Origin: Microthyrium microscopicum
Taxonomy: Eukaryota; Ascomycota; Dothideomycetes; Microthyriales; Microthyriaceae
Direction of reading: 5' to 3'
Length of the DNA: 64,000 nt
Assembly (NCBI GenBank): GCA_010405405.1
Contig: MU004239.1
Location: 1,442,722-1,506,721, forward strand
Shown one piece after another: positions 51,769 through 61,692 of this stretch. The position numbers and the translations under genes are program-made. Position 1 is the first letter of the stretch. The number at the start of each line of letters is the position of its first letter. The notes beneath the pieces were generated by a model. That model saw nothing but the letters and a program-made list of their open reading frames with translations, was not told the DNA's origin and searched no databases.

Positions 51769-54248
51769 TGTGAAGGAATCGGAGGTGTAGTTGGGATGAA
51801 TGGTTGACTAACGGTTGATCTACCAACTCGTCAAACGGCTATTGTTGATGTCGGGAGGCATTGGATTCGAATAGATCGGTGTAGTTTGAGCTTCAAACTC
51901 CGAATAGAAAGACACAACTTAAATTTCGGCTTATGATAATGGTGTGGTTGTATGATGGCGTGGGAGTGGTATCAGAGGTTGATATCGTCACAGTTGGCAT
52001 GCAAGCAAGCCGCGAGGGCCCAATGCAGGCAAGTCCATCCAGATGTCCACCCTTGATCCGCAGTGACGCTTTGACTGATCCCTTGGTGGACAGTTGCCCT
52101 GATAATTTTTTGATGGAGTTACTGTTGGTTGTTCTAACTGACTTGAATATAGAGCTGAAAATTCTGGATTTGTGCTTGGAGAGATTGGTGTATCCTCCAT
52201 CATATCATCTAACAGTACTAAGGTGACGAGTGCAACAGTAAAGCGTTCTGACGAGTTGCAATTTATGGTAGATTTCTCAACGAAATTGAAGATACTGGTT
52301 TCACCATATCTGTTACATCATGTACTGGTAAAGACTACGGATTGTAAAGTTCCTATTCAAGCTTGTACAGGCCTAATACTCTTGGAGAAGTAAGGACCAA
52401 GTCAAATAAGTACCTAAGTACCTAAGTACCTGTGAACTAGAAAGAAAATACAGTACACCATGAAACAAGCTAAAAGACGTAAGGGAGAGTCACTAATGGA
52501 GGAGCCGTATGAAAGGAAGATCGCCTTCCGATGAGCATCGTGTAATGAGATCAGCGCTGAGTGTCTATATATGAGAAGACCTAATTTTCGATCTATGGTA
52601 AAAGGGACATGCACAAAGTGTGAGATATATCGTATGTGGCATGTGCAAATGGAAAAGAAGGTGTAGAGAATCTAGTCTAAAAATAGATCGTGCATAAGAC
52701 GATATGAGAATGGCCCACGGTGTCCAACAGCAAATTCGACTGTCTACATAGCGAAATTATTCTACATTTAATGTTTTGGTACCGATCAGTATGATGAACT
52801 TCCTGCAGCGAAGTTTTAATCAGTATCCATGGAGAACATCTTCTAGTATGCGTCAAAATTGCCAATGCCCACCAGAATCCGAACAATCCCATCCCAGTGG
52901 TGGATATCTACTCCGAGGCAAAGATCTTACTCCAATGTGCGTGCGACTCATCTATCGACTTTACAACAAATAAGTGGCGGGAAGTGTAACGACTTCCTGG
53001 ATGAAGTCTTGAAACTACGGGGAAAGACCTAGTTCTCTACAGCCTTTGGACCGATTCCCGCATGCACGTACTACTGAAGTGCGTCAACAGGGAAGATATC
53101 AGTCCTCTTTTTGAAAGCTTTGCCGTGGATCTCGAAAATAAAGTTGATTAGACAGGCGATCTGCAGTCAGATCTGAAGGCATTTGGTTGGCGGTTGGTAA
53201 CTCGTACTGCATGTTGGTGTGTTCCCGAGAAAAGGATGTCTGATATCCCGAACACTGCCACACTCGTTCCCCCCTGGTCAATTGTTGGCACCACTGGCGG
53301 CGGCGAGGGCAGACTATTGTTACGATCAGGCGAATAGTGCTTTCAGCTGACTGCAGTTTACGGCTGACGGAAGTGCCTGGAGGTTTTAGTAAATTTGGAC
53401 TGATTTATAGAAAGTCTAGACGGTAAATATAATGGAAAGAAATAGAGACATGTTGAAATCGGGGCAGGAGGAGGAACAATGATATATCTTTGTGACTTGT
53501 GAGCGGCCAAGGTAAACCAGCCTTGTGTCTGACTTGGATCGGCCGGTATATTGGGATGTCTTGTAATAGTTTATAGACAAACTAGAAAAGTCTGGATGAA
53601 AGCAAGACACTTAGGCTCAGAGGTGCTCAAGAGGCTGAAGATGCGGCGATACAGAGGGCGACTAATGGGCCTAGATCCCTGTCCTTTCAAAGCGGCAGTG
53701 ACGACCAAACAGCCTTAACAACCCCCAGTCGTTCCTTCTCATCTCGAGGTGACCATCACCAATTGTCTTTTCTCCAACTCAACTCCTGCTCAACCACCCT
53801 TGATCCCTCCCATTCATCCTTCCCCCTCTCTTCACTTCTTTCATACTCTGTACTTTCTTACCTTTCCTACTGCATTTTTCGTCCTTGTACGCCCTTCTGC
53901 TACTCGGCAATCCCTTCTTCTCGTCTCTTCTTGCCCTTTGCTTCTTCCTGCATCCCTTGTGCCCAGGGCCCCAGAACACTGCATAGCCGCTGCGTAATAC
54001 CCATCAAGCCTTTTCTATTCCATCCAAGTACGAGGTCGAGATCGCTACCAGGATTCATCCCAGCCTACTTCCAACCAAACCACCTTTTCTTCCTCAAGCG
54101 CCCTCCTCTGACTTCTTTCCTCCTTGCTGCTATTATCCAGCTTTCCCGCAACATCCTGCCATCACCCTTTCCTTCCCGTTTACAACGTTTCTGGCCGGTC
54201 TGCCGCAAACACAATGATATTCCCAGCATCTCGTCCCTGCGTCCAAAT
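51769..54248. other. 2.5 kb divergent intergenic region, pyrimidine-rich at its right end
   Basis: Promoters of the membrane protein (minus) and the FLC-like channel (plus). TAAGTACC is repeated three times head to tail at 52407-52430. From about 53730 to 54240 the + strand is strongly C/T-rich, typical of a long 5' UTR or core promoter of a highly expressed fungal gene; this leaves an open frame upstream of the real start at 54249. No other gene seen. Confidence 0.55.
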
Positions 54249-57200
54249 ATGACATCCCTCAACAACTGGGGCCCGTCTTCGACCTCTTTTCCTCGTTCCT
54301 CTAGCATATCATTCACGGCTTCCCAACCATGGCTGACCTTTCTACTCGCCATATTCCTGCCCACGCAGATACTCGCTGCTTTCGTTCCATTCTCCAATTG
54401 CCTGGACCAGAGCATCATACAATCTAATAATCCGCAACAACTTCAGTTTGTCCCTCTTTATGTAGACGCCAAATTCGATCTAGAGAATGAGAGTCATGGA
54501 TTGGGGATAACAGTCTATGGGAATGTGACGGGGCAAAGTACTGCAGATACTAGATCATATCCTCCGCCAACAGATCCGATATGGGGGAACAAAACAGATC
54601 CATTCGGAAAGATTGTTGATGCGACAGCAAACTTTACTACTCTCTTCACACAGTTTGACTTTCTATCCTATACTCCCTACAATGCACAGCCTGCCCGATT
54701 CTGCAATACCACTCGAGGCTCTGAATGTCCTTGGGGACCCCTTTTCGGCAAGAATGCCAGTGATCCACAGGAATTACATGCCTTTGCTGTTTCCCACAAC
54801 ATGTCAAGTACCTATGAATTCACTACCCTCTTCGCTACAATGAAGATCAAGTCTGGAGATACTGGATCCCCACTAGTCGCTTGTGTGCAGGTCAACGTCA
54901 CACCAGATCTGGGACCAGCAATGTCAGGTGCTTTTAGATGGGTACCTATCGTGATTCTGGGACTGGTGGGCATTGCAACGTTTCTCGCTGCTAAGTATCA
55001 CCCCTCCAGCTCCAAGAACTTTTTCTACTGGTCAAGCAACTACGGGAGAGATGAGGATCTTCTAAGGTTGTTGACTCCTGGATTCGCAGACTGTTTGCAA
55101 TACATTCAGTTTGTTGTTCTTTCTGGCAGTCTGTCTCTGGCTTATCCCGGATTCTATCAACCTGTGGTCAGTAAAGTGGCCTGGTCGACACTCACATTCA
55201 ATGAGAGTTTTGTCTCACGCGGCAATGGATCACAATCTCTTGTGGACGGCATTTATCGAACCAATGGCACATATGGCTTATCAAACTTGGCTCAGCTAGT
55301 CGGCATGACTACGGATTCAGATATATGGCCAGGAATGGCAGTATGGCTCTTGGTCATAGTTGGTTCAGTAGTCGTCCTATCACAGATCGGATTCGTGGTG
55401 CACTGGGGCTTCAGAAAATACAACAAGTCAGAGCCACAAGATTTGCGAAGCAAGAACCTCCCATTCACTGTGGGCAACGTGACAAGGATTGTTTACAACT
55501 ACTTGCTTCTACCTATTGTTTCCCTGTCAATATTTCAACTGGTTGTAGCAGGCCGTTCTCCCGGATGGGAAGTTGCTCTGTCGCTTGTCGTTTTGGTATC
55601 AATCATGGGATTTGCGGTCTGGACTTTCTACCTCATCTTCTCCGCCAATCCTCGTGTCAAATTATTTGACCATCTTCCTTCTCTGCTGATGTATGGCCCA
55701 TTGTACAATACGTACTCTGACGAAGCTGCGCCATTTGCCTTGATCCCGGTGTTCCTTAACTTTGTGAGAGGATTAGCCATTGGTGCAGTTCAGCCTTCTG
55801 GAGTCGCTCAGCTTGTCATTCTAGCTATTTGCGAAATCGTTTTCATCTTAACGATTCATGCCTTTCACCCGTTCCAACATATGACGTCTATGAACGCCTA
55901 TCACACCATCTTTTCAGTCCTACGATTTCTGGCACTTTTGCTTAGTATCGCATTCGTTCCATCATTGGACGTGGATGAAGGCATCAAAGGATGGATCGGC
56001 TATGCGATTCTGTTTTTGCATGCTGCAGTTCTGATCTTCGGATTCTTCCTGAATGCGATCCAGACTTTGATAGAAGTCTTCGCCCGAATGGCCGGTGCTG
56101 GTGAGAATCCAAGCGGTCTGGCTCGAGTGTTTGGAGTTCGCCAACTATCAAAGAGGCACGAAAGACCTCATAGTTTGAGTTCTAGTGCAGCCATGTTAGA
56201 TGAAGGCATGAAATCACCACATAACAGATTGACCAGCTTATCTGCCAATAGCAGACTTTCGTCTATCGATAGATTAAGTCAAGGTTATGAAGGTTATTCT
56301 CATGGAGAGGATTTGAGTGTTCGGTCTGGCCCAAGTCCCAGTCCTAGTACGCCTGGTACCAACCAACCAAACGGATTTTCATTTCTTCCAGGACCCGGTG
56401 AATACCAGAGACGGGGTAGTGGCTCTCTCTCGGTTCCCGCGCCATACTACCGGCCTCCTAGACAAAGACGTACAACTTTGGAAACGGCAACCGAAGGCCG
56501 CAGCCTTGAACTTCAAGCTACAGATGGAGCCGCCCGCGAACCAATATCTGTAGAGCCGGCCAATGACCTACGGCGAAACTCGATAATGTCGGCCGCTTTC
56601 AGAGACGAGTCAGACGCGGATAGAAGGAAACAGACGGACTACTATAGCAGCCGCGAGGCTGATTTCCTCTATGGAGTACAGCGAGGCCCTGCTCTAAATA
56701 ATACTCCAACACGACGAAGAGGTACTGGTCCGGCAGATCCAATGCATCCGATAAGCACAGCTACTGGTTGGTTTAAAGGTCTCTTCGGCGCAAGATCGAA
56801 GGAAAAGGGCAAAGGCTTCGAAGTTGTGCGAAGTACCCCTTTGCACCGTCTAAGAGAGCAAGACGGCAGCTTACACCCAATGATTCAAGAACCACTTGAG
56901 CCATACACCGATGGACCAACTAGTCCACCAAAAGCAAACCCTCAGCCTGAGCGAGGTATAAGCATGGCTCGCCCACCACCGACCCGCGAAAGAAGCATGA
57001 GCGATGATCTTCTTCTCCCTGGTGGTGCACCATCTTTAAGACCTCTTTCACTAGGAGGCAGTATCACTCTGCCCGAGCGTGCCAACGCCAGAAATACCGG
57101 CGGGCTTAAGGACATGGAACCCGAGTTAGTTGATACGGCCTCTGGCTCGCCTACCAGGCGCACTCAACTTAAGGACAAGAATATTTTCGTTGAACGACAA

Positions 57201-57548
57201 CCATCGTTCCAACGTACTTCACCCTATATCGACTCGGCGTTCCCTCCAAATCGTGTTCCATTTCACTCCGACTACCAGGGTAAACAATCCGAAAACAATT
57301 CCATGACCTCCAGCATATACCCGCCCAGCATTCCTCCTGACGATCCATTCAACCCCACTCGGGCGTCCGGGCATTTCAAGGCTGGTCAAGTTAGCCATCA
57401 TCTGGCCGCTGAGAGCATGCATACTTATGCTTTAAATCCATCACACATGGGTAGTGCTGCTGAGCTAGTTGATTCACCTTCACTCGATGTACCTCTGGCG
57501 GATGGCACAGCGGCGCCGAAAGAGCCACATTACGGCAACATGATATAG
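54249..57548 (+). CDS. FLC/TRP-like membrane channel or flavin-carrier family protein
   Basis: A single exon of 1,099 aa from MTSLNNWGPSS. The frame is open 162 codons further up, but those are C/T-rich and lack conservation marks. A signal peptide (WLTFLLAIFLPTQILAAFVP) leads into an ML-like lumenal domain with many N-glycosylation sites (about residues 55-230). A TRP-like region of about nine helices follows: VPIVILGLVGIATFLAAKYH, TPGFADCLQYIQFVVLSGSL, VWLLVIVGSVVVLSQIGFVV, RIVYNYLLLPIVSLSIFQLV, IPVFLNFVRGLAIGAVQPSG. The last about 400 residues are disordered, cytosolic. The family (yeast Flc1-3, fission-yeast Pkd2) acts in calcium homeostasis, wall integrity and FAD uptake into the ER. The very long tail is typical of Pezizomycotina members. 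Confidence 0.87.
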   Translation: MTSLNNWGPSSTSFPRSSSISFTASQPWLTFLLAIFLPTQILAAFVPFSNCLDQSIIQSNNPQQLQFVPLYVDAKFDLENESHGLGITVYGNVTGQSTADTRSYPPPTDPIWGNKTDPFGKIVDATANFTTLFTQFDFLSYTPYNAQPARFCNTTRGSECPWGPLFGKNASDPQELHAFAVSHNMSSTYEFTTLFATMKIKSGDTGSPLVACVQVNVTPDLGPAMSGAFRWVPIVILGLVGIATFLAAKYHPSSSKNFFYWSSNYGRDEDLLRLLTPGFADCLQYIQFVVLSGSLSLAYPGFYQPVVSKVAWSTLTFNESFVSRGNGSQSLVDGIYRTNGTYGLSNLAQLVGMTTDSDIWPGMAVWLLVIVGSVVVLSQIGFVVHWGFRKYNKSEPQDLRSKNLPFTVGNVTRIVYNYLLLPIVSLSIFQLVVAGRSPGWEVALSLVVLVSIMGFAVWTFYLIFSANPRVKLFDHLPSLLMYGPLYNTYSDEAAPFALIPVFLNFVRGLAIGAVQPSGVAQLVILAICEIVFILTIHAFHPFQHMTSMNAYHTIFSVLRFLALLLSIAFVPSLDVDEGIKGWIGYAILFLHAAVLIFGFFLNAIQTLIEVFARMAGAGENPSGLARVFGVRQLSKRHERPHSLSSSAAMLDEGMKSPHNRLTSLSANSRLSSIDRLSQGYEGYSHGEDLSVRSGPSPSPSTPGTNQPNGFSFLPGPGEYQRRGSGSLSVPAPYYRPPRQRRTTLETATEGRSLELQATDGAAREPISVEPANDLRRNSIMSAAFRDESDADRRKQTDYYSSREADFLYGVQRGPALNNTPTRRRGTGPADPMHPISTATGWFKGLFGARSKEKGKGFEVVRSTPLHRLREQDGSLHPMIQEPLEPYTDGPTSPPKANPQPERGISMARPPPTRERSMSDDLLLPGGAPSLRPLSLGGSITLPERANARNTGGLKDMEPELVDTASGSPTRRTQLKDKNIFVERQPSFQRTSPYIDSAFPPNRVPFHSDYQGKQSENNSMTSSIYPPSIPPDDPFNPTRASGHFKAGQVSHHLAAESMHTYALNPSHMGSAAELVDSPSLDVPLADGTAAPKEPHYGNMI

Positions 57549-57910
57549 ATCTTGCACTCTTGCGTTTTGTAACTGGATTTTGGATTACACGAAATCGAGT
57601 TCTTGTGTTTATAGCAAATAGCGTTTGGCGTTTTTGGTTCAAAAAGGGGCATTGTGTTTTCCGAGGGATGTGTATGTGTATATGTTGCAAGGCAACAGAG
57701 CGATGGCCGATAAATACCCACTGATGGCTTGAAATGAACCTTTTCTCTAACTTATCCCCTGTCTCCCACATGAACATCCTCTATCTTGCTGCCTACCCGC
57801 TCATCATAATAGGCTTACTAATAACCTCACAGTGCATCAAAACACCATCAATCAATATCAACGAGTCCATTTCTATCTTCCCCATCTCACTACCATCATA
57901 CGGCAAATAT
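57549..57910. other. Convergent 3' intergenic region
   Basis: 361 bp between the channel gene and the second AA9 gene. Nothing beyond expected 3' UTRs. Confidence 0.55.
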
Positions 57911-59162
57911 CTATTCTGCAATGCCCAACTTGACCGCCTCAGCCCTGAGCGCCGCCAACTCCCGATTCATGCCCTGCTGCGCCTTGATATGCTCCGAAAA
58001 AATTGGCTGCAAACTCGCCTCGTTGGCCGCATCAACAACCTTGTGTCCCAGCGCTTCCTGGCCCTTGTTCAACTTTGTATTGAAATCCAAACCTTCCTCA
58101 TCCTCCTTCTTCTTAAACGCCTCATACTTTGCCTGAAACTCCGGCGGAAACACCCCCCTCTCCTTATCACTAACCTTTGGCACCGGGCCCGTCGGCGCAT
58201 CATATTTGCCGGCGTACTTTGGTGGCCCGGGCACTTTGTAGCTTTCCCAGTTTGTCTGTGCGCCGCTGGGCGTGTAGAGCGCGTACACGAGACTTGGATC
58301 GCTGCGTGTGTATCCGCCGGGGAACTTCACGCCTTGTGGTTTTGCGGTTCCGTTGCTCGTGATGCCGATGTTGAAGCAGTGGCTGTAGAACTGGGGGCCG
58401 GTTTTGGTGGCGTAGTGTAGGGACATTAGTTCGGTGCGGAGAACGTAGGTTCCTGGGGCGATGTCGGAGGGCAGTTGGAAGGTGTCTTTGCGGTCGTGTT
58501 TGTTGAGCTCTTCGTTCGCCCTGGAGGATATGGTGTTAGTATAAGTTGGATGGTGTGGTTGGATGGTGGGAAAGTGGTTACCATAGTTTGTCGACTGCGT
58601 TGTAGCCGTGCTCGGCTATCTTGAAGAATGAGAGTGATTGGGGTTTTGCGTCGGGTGAGGGTAATAGCGCGAGATACTGCGTTTTGTGTCAGTGGGTAGG
58701 TGAGAGAATGGGGATGGGGAGGTCATACGGTCATGACTGGACCGTAGTGGGTGCGCACGATGCCGCTCCACTGGACTGTAACGTTTGCGCCTGCTCGGGC
58801 GACCGCCTTGAGGGCTGGTGGTGTTGGGCTGAGACCGCCTGTATGTTCATCAGAATCTGTCTCGCAAGTTATGGGAAGAAGATCGGTTTCTCACGTACAA
58901 GTGATTCCAGCGCTGTTGACATCTGAGACAGGCCCCCATGGTACACCGGCATCTCTGAAGCCCCATTCGATACGCTTGGCTCCAAGTTTGCCGTCCATAC
59001 GGGTGTCACGGGCAGGATAGTTTGTGCCATCGATATCTTGTTTCTCAAGTCAGTGGTTGTCTAGCGACTTCCTATTCTTGGGGTGGCATTACCGAGATTC
59101 CATACTCCAGAGTGAGCGAGAGCTACTCCGGTTGAAAGCGCTACAGTGAGGAAGGACTTCAT
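57911..59162 (-). CDS. AA9 lytic polysaccharide monooxygenase with C-terminal extension
   Basis: Five exons (59162-59093, 59036-58899, 58838-58729, 58676-58582, 58520-57911) give 340 aa in phase. A signal peptide (MKSFLTVALSTGVALA) is followed by the mature N-terminus HSGVWNLDIDG, so His1 of the copper brace is in place. The second His is in RTHYGPVMTYLALLPSPDAK, and the axial Tyr in GPQFYSHCFNIG; core strand motifs are IAPGTYVLRTELMSLHY and VKFPGGY. It differs from the AA9 enzyme at 31.7-32.8 kb and probably belongs to another subfamily. About 90 residues after the AA9 core (from PPKYAGKYDAPT) form a charged, Lys/Glu-rich helical tail without cysteines and without a cellulose-binding module, which is unusual. 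Introns are 56-61 nt. Confidence 0.85.
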
Positions 59163-60120
59163 GTTTGCGGAACAAATGAGTGTGTTGGTTGAAATTGGCG
59201 ATAGCTATTTCGACATCCTGTAGGAGGAGGTACGCAATTGGATCTATATAGCACTCGGGAAGTCCGACTGTGTTGGAGTCCAGATGACATTGTTAAAGCC
59301 TAGCTGTGGTTAAGCCAATAGATGGCAGCAGAGGGAAGAGCCGGTTTCCAGATAAGAAGAAGGCCACGAAGTAGGTGCTAGAGGTATATTAATTATGACT
59401 TTCGTTATATACCATATTGGTGACCAGGGTTTGGATTCCGATTGAAGATCCGGACTAGATCGACACTGAACGTTCGTCGATGGAGATGGTATCATCTATT
59501 TGAAACATATAAAGCTGCAATTCCTGGCACAGCTCGAAAATGGACAAATTACTGTCTACAGCGATCCTACTTTTTGAATTATCTGAGTTGAGTGATTAAT
59601 GATGCAAGTGGACGTCTATGATTGCTTTGGAATATCAACCGAAGGACAAAATAACTGGCGTGCCCCCATCGACTTCTATGGCTCCCATCTGCTACGCTTT
59701 ATTATCGAGTGCTTTATTTCCTAAGGACTACGTTTATTCTACCACTATTGATCGATTATGATGGGAGTTATGGTATTTGCTGTTTAGAAGCGTTGGTGGG
59801 AGCCATTGGAGTTGATGAGAGCACGCCAGTTATTTTGTCCACCGGTTGGCATATGCAATATGACACAAAACTGAACCCAGGAGGTTCTGATAAACTTGAA
59901 GGTGAAGGCTGGAAATATTTGACATCACAAAGCGAACGTTTTCAAAGCAAGGACTTGAGCGTCCAAAAATAGTAAGCGTCTATAAACTACCATCTGTTTC
60001 AAATACTTTCGGAGTCTGTATTTCGTTCAGGTATGGATTGTATTGTGTTTTCAGACATCTAATTCCTTCTCACATTCTCGATCCACAAACATAAAGCATT
60101 CAACTGTACTTTCTGGAATC
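59163..60120. other. Intergenic region with a MITE
   Basis: About 960 bp upstream of the second AA9 gene and downstream of the small Cys-rich gene. It holds MITE copy A (59644-59840); otherwise nothing recognised. Confidence 0.55.
59644..59840. mobile_element. MITE-like element, copy A (intergenic, best preserved)
   Basis: 197 bp. The ends are perfect 20 bp inverted repeats: GGACAAAATAACTGGCGTGC left, GCACGCCAGTTATTTTGTCC right. The similarity continues another 25 bp inward with about five mismatches (CCCATCGACTTCTATGGCTC against the inverse of GAGCCATTGGAGTTGATGAG). No coding capacity. I could not find a clear target-site duplication; the TA next to the inner motif leaves a Tc1/mariner-type origin open. 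Confidence 0.85.
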
Positions 60121-60465
60121 TCAACCACGACCTGGGCATTCGTAAGGTCCATCAGCCAAGCTTCCATGAGTGCCACAAATGGCACCATCGCCAGCGCCAG
60201 AGCCTTTAGTACAACTTCCTGAACTGCACCTGTAGTTCAATCCCGCAACTTTGCAAGAAGTGCCATTGCATTTCTAAGATGTGTCAGTCATTTATCATGT
60301 ACATATAAACATATCGATACTCACACCGCAGAAGTCCCAGCCATTGGGACAATTTCCAATCTCGGTACTGTCAACTCCCTCAACGGAGCTGGCGGTGCTT
60401 TCTGCTGGAGCTGCCGCGACAAAGGCAGCCAGCAATAGGGTAAGAACAGATGCTGAGAACTTCAT
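60121..60465 (-). CDS. Small secreted cysteine-rich protein (97 aa)
   Basis: Two exons (60465-60325, 60273-60121) give 97 aa. A signal peptide (MKFSASVLTLLLAAFVAAAP) and a short acidic pro-region (AESTASSVEGVDSTEIG) precede a Cys-rich mature part: NCPNGWDFCG, then after the splice KCNGTSCKVAGLNYRCSSGS, CTKGSGAGDGAICGTHGS and YECPGRG. I count eight cysteines in the mature protein, an even number that fits four disulfides. No named family; size and pattern suit an apoplastic effector-like or antimicrobial protein. Without the splice the frame ends at once after the first two cysteines, so the gene is easily missed. The 51-nt intron has a GTGAGT donor. Confidence 0.75.
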
Positions 60466-61692
60466 GGTGAATTGTATTGAACGATGTTCTTGTTTGGATT
60501 GGGAAGGTCGTTGAAAGGTATGATTGATATTGGTGTCTTTGGTAGTTGATGGAGAGATGAACTGTGTTATATAGGAGATATCTTCACACATGGAATAGGC
60601 ACTTATATACCTCCCATTTCAGCTGTAGAGAACTATTGAATCAGTGACTTCGTCCTTGATCGACGAGTATAATCCTAATTCCATTGTCACATCAAAGATC
60701 TTCAGAATGTAACCTCCTCAGAATCGGTCTCGGTGTTGTACGATGATAGTCAAGCCTGACTGAATCCTGCTTCTCCACTATACTAACTCAAAATGAAGCT
60801 GTGCAATAATCTGTAGGTGCTTTGCAAGAAGGATTATAACAATGGCTGTGGAGATATTCAATATGCTGGTCGAAAATCATGAGTAGGGGCCAAGTATAGG
60901 ATTCCTCGGTCGTCACCGACCATGGGTACTTTGGTACGCGTAATAAAAGTACAAAATTAGACGAAATCCTTCGAGCTTGCCTTGAGTAATGCATGTTAGT
61001 GACTTCAGCGTATTGTAGCTACCTACCTAGGTAGGTATCTTTGGTAGATGATATTGTGTAGGCGTCAAAATAGATACAGGTAGGTACACACTTATCACGA
61101 ATTTGGAGACATGAAATGTTCACCTCGGCAGGATTCACCTAGCTATTACGCGACTTGTAATTCATCAACTTTCGGTCATGTTTTCCTCAAGCAAGCATAC
61201 TGGTTCCTTTATCGAATGCGCTGGTAGTCATCGAATGCGCTGGTAGTCATCGAATGCGCTGGTAGTCGTCGAATGCGCTGGTAGTCATCGAATGCGCTGG
61301 TAGTCGTCGAATGCGCTGGTAGTCATCGAATGCGCTGGTAGTCATCGAATGTGCTAGTGAATGGAAACATGACGGCAAAATAAAATAGGTGCTTCAATGG
61401 AGTGCCAAGATCCCCCATGACCACAATCTTCGATGAGTGTTTTGTTTACCCGATGGCGTTTAGGCTTGCTTGGGTTGTTTGTTGAAATTAGGAGGATGAG
61501 AACAACCTCGTCTATACAGAAGCAGTAGTAGTAACCACCGCCATGGATAGGAACATTCCATTTGTTCTAACAGTCATTGAGATAGTCATTCGATATTGAA
61601 ATGCAATGGAAAACCGAAGAAAACATGTTATTATATACTTCGCCTAACTAAGTGCCGAACACTTTGATAGCTATGATACATGTATGACACTG
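60466..61692. other. Intergenic region with minisatellite
   Basis: 1.2 kb without a recognised gene. It contains the 19-bp minisatellite at 61212-61356 and, near 61020, the palindromic stretch ACCTACCTAGGTAGGT. Confidence 0.6.
61212..61356 (+). repeat. Minisatellite, 19-bp unit, about eight copies
   Basis: The unit TCGAATGCGCTGGTAGTCA recurs every 19 bp with starts of CGAATG at 61213, 61232, 61251, 61270, 61289, 61308, 61327 and 61346. Copies alternate between TCATCG and TCGTCG at one position, and the last copy is degenerate. There are no spacers, so it is not a CRISPR array. Confidence 0.95.

Noticed and set aside
53763-54248. 162-codon upstream extension of the FLC/TRP-like frame
   Set aside because: Strongly C/T-rich 5' UTR-type DNA giving a Ser/Pro/Phe-rich translation; the real start is MTSLNNWGPSS at 54249, just before the signal peptide.
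61212-61356. Regular short repeats that could suggest a CRISPR array
   Set aside because: The copies are directly adjacent with no spacers and the genome is eukaryotic; it is a minisatellite.
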